Shown here one piece after another: positions 9,401 through 17,548 of a stretch of DNA of 64,000 nt (positions within the stretch are counted from its first letter, which is position 1; the number at the start of each line of letters is the position of its first letter). Origin of the DNA: Bradyrhizobium sp. CSS354 (GTDB taxonomy: Bacteria; Pseudomonadota; Alphaproteobacteria; Rhizobiales; Xanthobacteraceae); NCBI RefSeq assembly GCF_029051725.1, contig NZ_JAACFU010000022.1, positions 44,034 to 108,033 of the forward strand, written 5' to 3'. A program made the position numbers and the translations under genes. The notes beneath the pieces were generated by a model, which was given only the letters and a program-made list of their open reading frames with translations, made no database searches and had not been told where the DNA came from.

Positions 9401-10181
9401 CAAGCCCATGATCTACTATCCCCTGTCGACGCTGATGTTGGCAGGGATTCGTGAGATTCTGATTATTACCACGCCTTCAGACCGGTATCAGTTCGAGCGG
9501 TTGCTGGGCGACGGGAGCCAGTGGGGAATTCGGCTCAGCTACGCTGAGCAGACCCGTCCCGCCGGTCTCGCGGACGCCTTCATTGTTGGTGCCGATTTCA
9601 TCGGAAACGATCGTGTGGCGATGGTGCTTGGAGATAATATCTTCTTCGGCGATGGCCTGAGCGAACTGCTGGCCAGGGCGGCAGGACGTGAGGAGGGTGC
9701 CACGGTTTTTGCCTATCACGTGCGGGACCCCGAACGATACGGCGTCGTCGCGTTTGATGAGGAGGATTGCCCGGTATCGATAGAGGAGAAACCGAAACGC
9801 CCAGCGTCGAATTGGGCAATCACGGGGCTGTATTTTTTTGACAATTGCGTTGTCCGCTACGCGCGTCGCGTCGAGCCGTCGTCGCGCGGAGAGCTCGAGA
9901 TTACCGATGTTCAGATGCGCTACCTTTCGGCCAACGCGCTGCACGTTGAGCGCATGGGGCGGGGGTTTGCCTGGCTGGATACCGGCACGGTCGAGTCACT
10001 CATCGATGCAGGGACGTTCGTGCAGACCCTGGAAAAGCGGCAGGGAATGAAGATCGCCTGTCTCGAGGAGGTCGCCTTCAGACTCGGCTTCATCAATCGT
10101 GGTCAACTTCTCGCGCTGGCCCAGCCGCTCGGGAAGAGCGGCTACGGCGAATATCTGAGCGAAATCACGCGGCTGCCGTAA
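9309..10181 (+). CDS. rfbA: Glucose-1-phosphate thymidylyltransferase
   Basis: This enzyme makes dTDP-glucose from dTTP and glucose-1-phosphate, the entry step to dTDP-rhamnose. The 290-residue protein opens with MLKGIVLAGG, followed by the nucleotidyltransferase signature GSGTRLYPIT and by KQLLPIYDKPMIYYPLS. Further family motifs include VLGDNIFFGDGL, SIEEKPKRP and WLDTGT. A strong ribosome site (GGAGAAGGAG, 9293-9302) precedes the ATG. The start lies inside the rfbD reading frame. It closes the operon in the order rfbC-rfbB-rfbD-rfbA. Confidence 0.97.
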   Translation: MLKGIVLAGGSGTRLYPITRVVSKQLLPIYDKPMIYYPLSTLMLAGIREILIITTPSDRYQFERLLGDGSQWGIRLSYAEQTRPAGLADAFIVGADFIGNDRVAMVLGDNIFFGDGLSELLARAAGREEGATVFAYHVRDPERYGVVAFDEEDCPVSIEEKPKRPASNWAITGLYFFDNCVVRYARRVEPSSRGELEITDVQMRYLSANALHVERMGRGFAWLDTGTVESLIDAGTFVQTLEKRQGMKIACLEEVAFRLGFINRGQLLALAQPLGKSGYGEYLSEITRLP

Positions 10182-10246
10182 TTCGCTTTGCAAGAGGGTT
10201 ACCCAGCGCCGACATCTAGAATCATGTTAAATAGGTGCGCATTGAA

Positions 10247-10276
10247 TTGACGGCCGGTTTAAAATAGCATTAAAAT
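10247..10276 (+). promoter_or_regulatory. Putative promoter of the giant DUF4082 gene
   Basis: A TTGACG box at 10247-10252 and a TAAAAT box at 10271-10276 are separated by 18 bases, matching a sigma70-like promoter. The initiation point would be near 10283, giving a very short leader before the ATG at 10303. The surrounding sequence (10225-10300) is one of the window's AT-rich tracts. This is visual matching only. Confidence 0.35.
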
Positions 10277-10302
10277 ATATATGGTTGGGTTATTTAATTG
10301 GT

Positions 10303-13300
10303 ATGGCCATGCTGGTTCAAAAGGCGAGCGACTTCGGCCGGGGAGCTCGGGCCGTTTTTCCGGGGGAGGAGATTCCCGCCCTTTCGCAGGAATGGACGTT
10401 CTGGAATGCATTCGCCGGCTTCGAACCGCCCAACCTCTGGGCTCGGCCGCTTGCCGATCCGTTAGCAAGCTGGTCATCCACACTGCCGCCTCTCGTTGGT
10501 GAGGCCCCGTTCCTTCAACCGTCGTCTCGGGCCGGCTCGGGCGATCCGTCAGACCTGCGCGGCGTTCTGCCCGGTCTCTTCTCCACATCTTTCCAGTCGC
10601 GATTGTCTGCCCTGCTGTCTTCGACATCTTTGACGAGCGGCCATCAGGGCGTGGGCCCGACGTTCGCGGCTGTGGCAAACGAAGGGACGCCGCCGAGATC
10701 ATCATCGGTTTCGAGCTCAGGCACCACCCGCTGGGCCCATCCGAGCGACGGAATCTGGAATGTCGCTACGAGCTGGAGCGCCGGCGTCCCGGGCATCATT
10801 GACTCGGCGTTGCTCGATGCAGCCGGAACGTATATCGTCACCAGCACGGCCAGCGTCGATATTGGGAGCCTGGTCCTCGATACAGGTGCGACGCTTTCGT
10901 TCGGTGCCGGGACGCCCTTCATCGTCGAAGGCGATGTCCTGAACAATGGGAAAGTCGAAGCCGGGGCGTTTCTTGGCGACCGCATTGCGACAGGGGACTT
11001 CAAGGGCGACGTCAGCGGTACGGGATCTTTCGAAATTTCAGACAAGGCGGTCCTGAGGATCGGAGGTTCGATTTCCGGCCAGTTCTTGAATGGATCGTTC
11101 TCCGGCATAACCGTATCGTTCGACACGGGAGTTGGCACGCTTGTCCTCGATCAGTCGGCCAAGTTCCACGGGTTAATCGCAGGTTCGTCGGCCGGGGCGC
11201 CGCTTTCGCCAGGCAACCTCATCGACTTGAAGGATCTCCCTTTCACGTCGTCGATGTCGGCGACCGTCCATTACGACAATAGCTCGAACATTAGCACAGT
11301 CGATTTCAGCAATGGTGCGGCCAATGTCACCTTGCTGTTTTCGGGGATGGACCTGAATTGGAATTTCAAAAGCGATGGGCAGGGAGGCACCATTGTCTCC
11401 GATCCACCCACGAATCCCATCGTGCTGGAAAACCAGAAGCCAGGCACGCCGAGAAGTGTCTGGGAGATCCAGCCGGGCGACAATTCGACTCTGACCCAGG
11501 GATTTGCGACAGCAATCAGCACCAATGTCGGCGGAACTGTCCAGTTCAAGATCAACAACCTGACCGGCAACCCCAACTATCACGTCGATGTTTACCGGTT
11601 GGGGTATTATGGCGGCAATGGCGCCAGGCTGGTTACGAGCCTGCAGCATCAGGCGGGCGCCGCGGTCGTCCAACCCGCTGCACTAAGTGACCCGTCGACC
11701 GGTCTCGTCGATGCCGGCAACTGGAGCGTAACCGATTCCTGGAGCGTGCCAACCGATGCTGCCTCGGGCGTCTACATCGCCAACGTCATAAACGGCGCCG
11801 ATATTTTCCAGATCCCGTTCATCATAAGGAACGACGCTTCGCACAGCGACGTCGTCCTGCAGACAAGTGATGAGGACTGGCAGGCCTACAACGGCTGGGG
11901 AGGCGCCAATCTTTATTTCGGAAACGGCCCGGGCATCAACGGATCGGCCTACGCCGTCAGCTACAATCGCCCCCTCGTGACGCGTGACGGCACCGGTACG
12001 TTCTCCGAGGGGGGAGACTCTCCGTTCGCGGCTGAGATTGCGGCCATCTATTGGCTTGAACAGAACGGTTACGATGTTTCTTACATTTCCGGAATCGATG
12101 CTGCGACAGACGGCTCGTTATTGCTCAATCACAAAGTCTTCATGGACGCGGGGCATGACGAGTATTGGACCGAAGCGCAGCGTGCCAACGTAGAGGCGGC
12201 AGCGCATGCCGGCGTGAACCTTGCGTTTCTCACGGGCAACGAGATCTTCTGGAAGACAAGGCTGGCACCCAGCATCGATGGCAGCGGAACAGCCAACCGC
12301 ACGCTCATCAGCTACAAGGATACGCACGCAAATGCGTTGATTGATCCGACGGGACAGGCGACCGGCAACTACTCTGACCCGCGGTTCGGTTCGACGCCTC
12401 TTCCCTCGAATCAGTTGACCGGCACATTGTTCGCCGTCAACGCATTTCGATACGATACGATCACGATACCGTACTCAATGACCCAATTGCGCTTCTGGCG
12501 CAATTCGGCCGTCGCGCAAACAGCACCCGGACAGACCGCCTCGCTCGTACCTGGTCTATTGGGCGTTGAATGGGACGTCGCGCCGGACAATGGATTCCGT
12601 CCAGGCGGGTTGGTCAGTGTCTCATCTTCGACAGTCAATGTGGACGGAAAGTATCTGCTTGATTACGGCAATACGTTCGGAGCAGGCACGGCGACCCACA
12701 ATCTCGTGCTGCATCGGGATCCCGTCAGTGGCGCACTAATATTCTCGGCCGGATCAATCAACTGGCCGTGGGCGCTTGCTACTGACCACGACGGACCTGC
12801 GACTCCGGTGGACCCTAATGTCCAGCAGGCGATGGTTAACCTTTTCGCCGACATGGGGGTTCAGCCGGGGACGCTGCAGGAGAACTTGACGGCTGCGATC
12901 CAGTCGACCGACCGTACGGCGCCGAGCTCCGCTATCACCAATCTCTCGGCTACCAGCGTTGTCGAGGGGCAATCGATCACGGTGACGGGGACGGCCACCG
13001 ACGTAGGTGGAAGGATTGCCGGCGTCGAAATCTCCACGAATGGTGGAACAACCTGGCATCCAGCCAACAGCAATGTCGGCGCGGCGAACGTGGCGTGGTC
13101 GTACACGTTCGTCACAGGCGCTCAGGGAACATATTCTCTCAAATCCAGGGCGGTCGACGACAGTCTGAACCTGCAAACACCCGGTGCGGGCACTAGCTAC
13201 ACGGTCACACGATCTTCCAACACGACACTATTCAGTTCAACCGATACGCCTGCGGTGATCTCGAACAGCGATTCCGGCGCGGTTGAGCTTGGCGTCAAAT

Positions 13301-16300
13301 TCGTTCCCGCCGTGTCGGGCAAGATCACCGGCATTCGCTTCTACAGGGGGCCTGAGAATACCGGTACCCATATCGGTAATCTCTGGACCACAAACGGCAC
13401 GCTGCTTGCGAGCGCCACCTTTAGCGGCGAAACCGCGAGCGGCTGGCAGCAGGTTGATTTTGCGACGCCGGTCAGTGTGCAGGCCGGCGTCACGTATGTT
13501 GCGTCGTATCACACGAACACCGGCCACTATTCCTCAACCGACTTCTACTTCATCGACTATGATGGTCTTACGAAAGGTGCGCTCACCGCGCCCGGTAGCA
13601 GCCTCAACGGCGTCTATGCCTATGGCAGTAGCCCGATCTTCCCCAGCAATGCTTCCTCCATCGACGCCGCGAATTACTGGGTGGACGTCGTTTTCACTGA
13701 TTCAGGCCTGACGTCGCCGCAAGCTCACGACGATGGTGGCTTCACCGTTAGCCAAAACGGTGTGCTGAACATTTCGTCGTCAACGCTGCTCGCGAACGAC
13801 ACCAACCCGTCTGGCCTGGCTTTCTCGCTTACCAGCGTCGGTAGCCCTTCCAATGGAAGCGTGAGCTACAATTCGCAGAACCAGACCGTGACCTTTACTC
13901 CCACCGCTGGCTATGCCGGGGCGGCGAGTTTCACCTACACGATCACGGACACGAGCGGTCAAAGCGGGTCCGGCCAAGTGTCGCTCAAGGTTAACTATCC
14001 TGTCTCCGCGCAGAGCCTGTTCGGTACCAGCGATGCGCCAAGCGTCCCCAATTCCGGCGATACCAGCCCCATCGAAGTTGGCGTCAAGTTTACCGCATCC
14101 GTGAGCGGGACAATAACCGGCCTGCGCTTCTACAAGGGATCGTTAAATAACGGCCCCCATATTGCGGATCTCTGGAGCTCGACCGGAGCCCTGCTTGCAA
14201 CTGCTACATTCACGAACGAGACAGCCAGCGGTTGGCAGCAGGTCAATTTCTCCAATCCCGTGGCCATCACGGCAGGCACAACCTACGTCGCGTCCTATCA
14301 CACCAACGGTAATTATTCCGGTACCCAGAACTATTTCACGACATCGCTTGCCAACGGCCAGTTGACGGCTCCGGCTGGCGCCAACGGAGTCTATAGCTAC
14401 GGATCTGGAAGCGCGTTCCCGACGAGTACCTTCAAATCCTCCAATTACTGGATCGATGTCGTCTTCAACGGCTCCTCCGCCACCAGTGTGCCACAAGCTA
14501 ACGCCGACAGCGGCTTCACGGTTAGCCAAAATGGTGTGCTGAACCTTCCGGCATCAGCGCTGCTCGCGAACGACACCAACGCGTCCGGGTTGGCTTTCTC
14601 GCTTACCAGCGTCAGTAGCCCTTCCAATGGAAGCGTAAGCTACAATTTGCAGAACCAGACCGTGACCTTTACCCCCACCAATGGCTATGCCGGGGCGGCG
14701 AGTTTCACCTACACGATCACGGACACGAGCGGCCAAAGCGGGTCCGGCCAGGTGTCGCTCAAGGTCAACTATCCTGTCTCCGCGCAGAGCCTGTTCGGCA
14801 CCAGCGATGCGCCAAACGTCGCCAATTCCGGCGATACCAGCCCCGTCGAAGTCGGCGTCAAGTTTACCGCATCCGTGAACGGGACAATAACCGGCCTGCG
14901 CTTCTACAAGGGATCGTTGAATACCGGCCCCCATATTGCGGATCTCTGGAGCTCGACCGGAACCCTGCTTGCAACTGCTACATTCACGAACGAGACGGCC
15001 AGCGGCTGGCAGCAGGTCAATTTCTCCAATCCCGTGGCCATCACGGCAGACACCACCTACGTCGCGTCCTATTACACCAACGGCAATTATTCCGGTACCC
15101 AGAACTATTTCGCGACATCGCTTGCCAACGGCCAGTTGACGGCTCCGGCTAGCGGCAATGGTGTCTATATCTACGGATCCGGAAGCGCGTTCCCGACGAA
15201 TACCTTCAGATCCTCCAATTACTGGGTCGACGTCGTCTTCAACGGCTCCTCCTCGGCCACAAATACGCCGCCAACCGCGGCCGCGGATGCCGCTGATGCG
15301 ACCGAGAAGGGTGGCGTAAACAACGGCACGGGCGGCATAGCGGCCATCGGCAATGTTCTGGCCAACGATATCGATCCCGATGCCGGTGACACCAAGACTG
15401 TCACTGCAGTCAGCTTCGGCTCGACCAACGTCACACCCGGTTCAGCTCTCGCGGGCGCGCACGGCACCTTGATGCTCAACCCGTCGGGTGCCTTCACTTA
15501 CGCGCTGAACGAGAACGATGTAGCTGTGCAGGCCCTGCGGCTGCCGACCAATACGTTGACAGATGTCTTTAGCTATACGATGCGGGACTCTGTGGGCGTC
15601 CCGTCGTCGGCCACGCTCACTGTCACCATTCATGGCGCCAACGACGCACCGGTGCTGGCGATTCAGACCGCCAGCCAGGCTGCGACCGTTGGCTCGGCGT
15701 TCTCGCTGACGCTGCCCGCCGGCACCTTCACGGACATCGATTCCGGCGACTCGCTCACCTACACCGCGGGCGGCTCAACCCTTCCCGCCTGGCTCGCGTT
15801 CAATGCGTCGACCCGCACCTTTAGCGGCACGCCGACGTCTGCGGACCTTGGTACGCTCACCGTTACGGTCTCTGCTGCTGATCTTGGTAACCTCACTGGC
15901 AGTGAGACATTCGATATCGCAGTGTCGCCAGTTCCTTCAACGGTGAGCCTGTTCTCGATCTCAGATACCCCGGCGATACGGTCGAATTCGGATACCTCCC
16001 AAGTCAACCTCGGGATGAAATTCACGTCGTCTGTGGCAGGCACGATCAGCGGTATCAAGTACTTCAAGAGTGCAAATGACCTCGGTACTCATACGGGCTC
16101 GTTGTGGAGCAGCACCGGCACGCTACTGGCGAGCGCAACTTTCACCAACGAGAGCGGCAGCGGTTGGCAGACCCTCACGTTCAGCAGTCCCGTGTCTATC
16201 GCGGCTGGCACCACCTACGTCGCGAGCTTTCACAGCAACGGCCACTATGCCTCCACCACCAGCTACTTCAACGCTGCTCGCACCAACGGTCCGCTCACGG

Positions 16301-17214
16301 CTCCGGCGAGCATCAATGGCGTCTACACCTACGGAACAACCAATCTGTTCCCGACCAGCAGCTATAACTCAAGCAACTACTGGGTGGATGTCGTGTTCAA
16401 CAGCTCGAGCGGCGGCGCCAACCAGTTACCAGTCGCTGCGAACGACAGTGGCCTCTATGCCACGCAGAGCGTCCCCTTCGCGATCCCGGCCTCGGTACTG
16501 CTTGCCAACGACACCGATCCCGATGGCGGTACGCTCACGATCACGGGCGCGAGCGGCGGTGTGAATGGCGTCGCCAACTTCAACGCCCAAAGCAACAGCG
16601 TGATCTTCACTCCGACGACCGGTTACACGGGAACGGCGTCCTTCAACTATAGCATCTCCGACGGCCATGGTGGCACCGCCAGTACATCCGTCTCTCTCAA
16701 TGTGACCGCTCCGTCTTCGACGACTGTGCGCCTGTTCAGCGCAAGTGATGAGCCCAGCATTGTGACGGCGAATGATCCACAGTCAGTGGAACTTGGCGTC
16801 AAATTTCAGACGTCTGCGCCAGGCGATGTTGTCGGCATTCGTTTTTACAAGGGGCCATCCAACACGGGCACCCACGTTGCGGATCTTTGGAGCAGCACCG
16901 GAAATTTGCTGGCAACTGCGACCTTTACCAGCGAAACGGCCGACGGCTGGCAGCAGGTCAATTTTGCCACGCCCGTGACGATCATGCCGGGAACGACCTA
17001 CGTCGCCTCCTATCACACCGCCGGGAATTATGCATCCGATCCGGGCCTCCTCGCCAACGCAATTACCAACGGCCCTCTGACGGCCCCATCCTCGGCATCG
17101 ATCAACGGCAACGGTGTCTTTGCGTACGGGACGGATAGTCTGTTTCCGACCAACACTTACAACGCAACGAGCTACGGCGTTGACGTGGTTTTCAGGCAGC
17201 AGCTCGCAGCATAG
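10303..17214 (+). CDS. Giant secreted multidomain protein with five DUF4082 modules and a dimethylformamidase-like domain
   Basis: This 2303-residue protein is the probable substrate of the adjacent type I transporter. A beta-rich N-terminal region (about 130-370) is followed by a part resembling the C-terminal domain of the N,N-dimethylformamidase large subunit (about 380-850; VDVYRLGYYGG, DEDWQAYNGWGG, GHDEYW). Next come an Ig-like module (about 870-965) and DUF4082 modules at about 974-1132, 1235-1390, 1494-1649, 1880-2033 and 2140-2299. These alternate with cadherin-like modules (TFTPTAGYAGAASFTYTITD type), a VCBS-like repeat (about 1656-1780) and a putative-Ig module. No Sec signal and no GGxGxD RTX repeats were seen. 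The start is uncertain: ATG at 10303 or 10309, or TTG at 10285, all with weak ribosome sites. A role in surface adhesion or carbohydrate binding is inferred. Confidence 0.88.
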   Translation: MAMLVQKASDFGRGARAVFPGEEIPALSQEWTFWNAFAGFEPPNLWARPLADPLASWSSTLPPLVGEAPFLQPSSRAGSGDPSDLRGVLPGLFSTSFQSRLSALLSSTSLTSGHQGVGPTFAAVANEGTPPRSSSVSSSGTTRWAHPSDGIWNVATSWSAGVPGIIDSALLDAAGTYIVTSTASVDIGSLVLDTGATLSFGAGTPFIVEGDVLNNGKVEAGAFLGDRIATGDFKGDVSGTGSFEISDKAVLRIGGSISGQFLNGSFSGITVSFDTGVGTLVLDQSAKFHGLIAGSSAGAPLSPGNLIDLKDLPFTSSMSATVHYDNSSNISTVDFSNGAANVTLLFSGMDLNWNFKSDGQGGTIVSDPPTNPIVLENQKPGTPRSVWEIQPGDNSTLTQGFATAISTNVGGTVQFKINNLTGNPNYHVDVYRLGYYGGNGARLVTSLQHQAGAAVVQPAALSDPSTGLVDAGNWSVTDSWSVPTDAASGVYIANVINGADIFQIPFIIRNDASHSDVVLQTSDEDWQAYNGWGGANLYFGNGPGINGSAYAVSYNRPLVTRDGTGTFSEGGDSPFAAEIAAIYWLEQNGYDVSYISGIDAATDGSLLLNHKVFMDAGHDEYWTEAQRANVEAAAHAGVNLAFLTGNEIFWKTRLAPSIDGSGTANRTLISYKDTHANALIDPTGQATGNYSDPRFGSTPLPSNQLTGTLFAVNAFRYDTITIPYSMTQLRFWRNSAVAQTAPGQTASLVPGLLGVEWDVAPDNGFRPGGLVSVSSSTVNVDGKYLLDYGNTFGAGTATHNLVLHRDPVSGALIFSAGSINWPWALATDHDGPATPVDPNVQQAMVNLFADMGVQPGTLQENLTAAIQSTDRTAPSSAITNLSATSVVEGQSITVTGTATDVGGRIAGVEISTNGGTTWHPANSNVGAANVAWSYTFVTGAQGTYSLKSRAVDDSLNLQTPGAGTSYTVTRSSNTTLFSSTDTPAVISNSDSGAVELGVKFVPAVSGKITGIRFYRGPENTGTHIGNLWTTNGTLLASATFSGETASGWQQVDFATPVSVQAGVTYVASYHTNTGHYSSTDFYFIDYDGLTKGALTAPGSSLNGVYAYGSSPIFPSNASSIDAANYWVDVVFTDSGLTSPQAHDDGGFTVSQNGVLNISSSTLLANDTNPSGLAFSLTSVGSPSNGSVSYNSQNQTVTFTPTAGYAGAASFTYTITDTSGQSGSGQVSLKVNYPVSAQSLFGTSDAPSVPNSGDTSPIEVGVKFTASVSGTITGLRFYKGSLNNGPHIADLWSSTGALLATATFTNETASGWQQVNFSNPVAITAGTTYVASYHTNGNYSGTQNYFTTSLANGQLTAPAGANGVYSYGSGSAFPTSTFKSSNYWIDVVFNGSSATSVPQANADSGFTVSQNGVLNLPASALLANDTNASGLAFSLTSVSSPSNGSVSYNLQNQTVTFTPTNGYAGAASFTYTITDTSGQSGSGQVSLKVNYPVSAQSLFGTSDAPNVANSGDTSPVEVGVKFTASVNGTITGLRFYKGSLNTGPHIADLWSSTGTLLATATFTNETASGWQQVNFSNPVAITADTTYVASYYTNGNYSGTQNYFATSLANGQLTAPASGNGVYIYGSGSAFPTNTFRSSNYWVDVVFNGSSSATNTPPTAAADAADATEKGGVNNGTGGIAAIGNVLANDIDPDAGDTKTVTAVSFGSTNVTPGSALAGAHGTLMLNPSGAFTYALNENDVAVQALRLPTNTLTDVFSYTMRDSVGVPSSATLTVTIHGANDAPVLAIQTASQAATVGSAFSLTLPAGTFTDIDSGDSLTYTAGGSTLPAWLAFNASTRTFSGTPTSADLGTLTVTVSAADLGNLTGSETFDIAVSPVPSTVSLFSISDTPAIRSNSDTSQVNLGMKFTSSVAGTISGIKYFKSANDLGTHTGSLWSSTGTLLASATFTNESGSGWQTLTFSSPVSIAAGTTYVASFHSNGHYASTTSYFNAARTNGPLTAPASINGVYTYGTTNLFPTSSYNSSNYWVDVVFNSSSGGANQLPVAANDSGLYATQSVPFAIPASVLLANDTDPDGGTLTITGASGGVNGVANFNAQSNSVIFTPTTGYTGTASFNYSISDGHGGTASTSVSLNVTAPSSTTVRLFSASDEPSIVTANDPQSVELGVKFQTSAPGDVVGIRFYKGPSNTGTHVADLWSSTGNLLATATFTSETADGWQQVNFATPVTIMPGTTYVASYHTAGNYASDPGLLANAITNGPLTAPSSASINGNGVFAYGTDSLFPTNTYNATSYGVDVVFRQQLAA
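13720..15260 (+). repeat. 774-bp tandem repeat coding for cadherin-like plus DUF4082 module
   Basis: Two adjacent near-identical units inside the giant gene are offset by 774 bases (258 codons). For example, the phrase beginning TCGCTCAAGG at 13981 recurs at 14755. Each unit codes for one cadherin-like module and one DUF4082 module. Mismatches are few and scattered, pointing to a recent in-frame duplication. Confidence 0.85.
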
Positions 17215-17224
17215 GAGACACCAG

Positions 17225-17548
17225 ATGCACGCCGAACTATATACAGACGGAATCGAAGAAATTACCGTCAGCGGAACTATCGTCCGCATCGATCTGGTCA
17301 GTCTTTCACCGACGGAGCGTGACGCCAACAATGTCCCGAAACGCGTGTTTTCTCAGCGGCTGATCTTTTCGGTCGAATCCTTCGCCAATTCGGTCGATGT
17401 GATGCAGAAGGCGCTTCAGGGGTTGGTCGACGCGGGCGTAGTCCGGCGAGGTCAGCCAGCTGAGTCGCACAACGGTGCGTCGGTCGTACGCGATGCGCTC
17501 GCGCCCAGCACGCCACGGTCCCATAATGTCTCTTCGAACTTCCGGTGA
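17225..17548 (+). CDS. Small hypothetical protein in type I secretion operon
   Basis: This 107-residue protein lies between the giant substrate and the transporter. It follows the substrate stop by 10 bases and overlaps the transporter start by 23 bases. AGGAGA at 17213-17218 is a good ribosome site for the ATG at 17225. The sequence (MHAELYTDGIEEITVSGTIVR...) reads as a compact alpha/beta domain in its first 75 residues, with no signal peptide, no membrane segment and a low-complexity tail. No family was recognised. The tight spacing suggests a cytoplasmic role tied to secretion, such as a substrate-specific helper, but that is inference from position alone. Confidence 0.7.
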   Translation: MHAELYTDGIEEITVSGTIVRIDLVSLSPTERDANNVPKRVFSQRLIFSVESFANSVDVMQKALQGLVDAGVVRRGQPAESHNGASVVRDALAPSTPRSHNVSSNFR

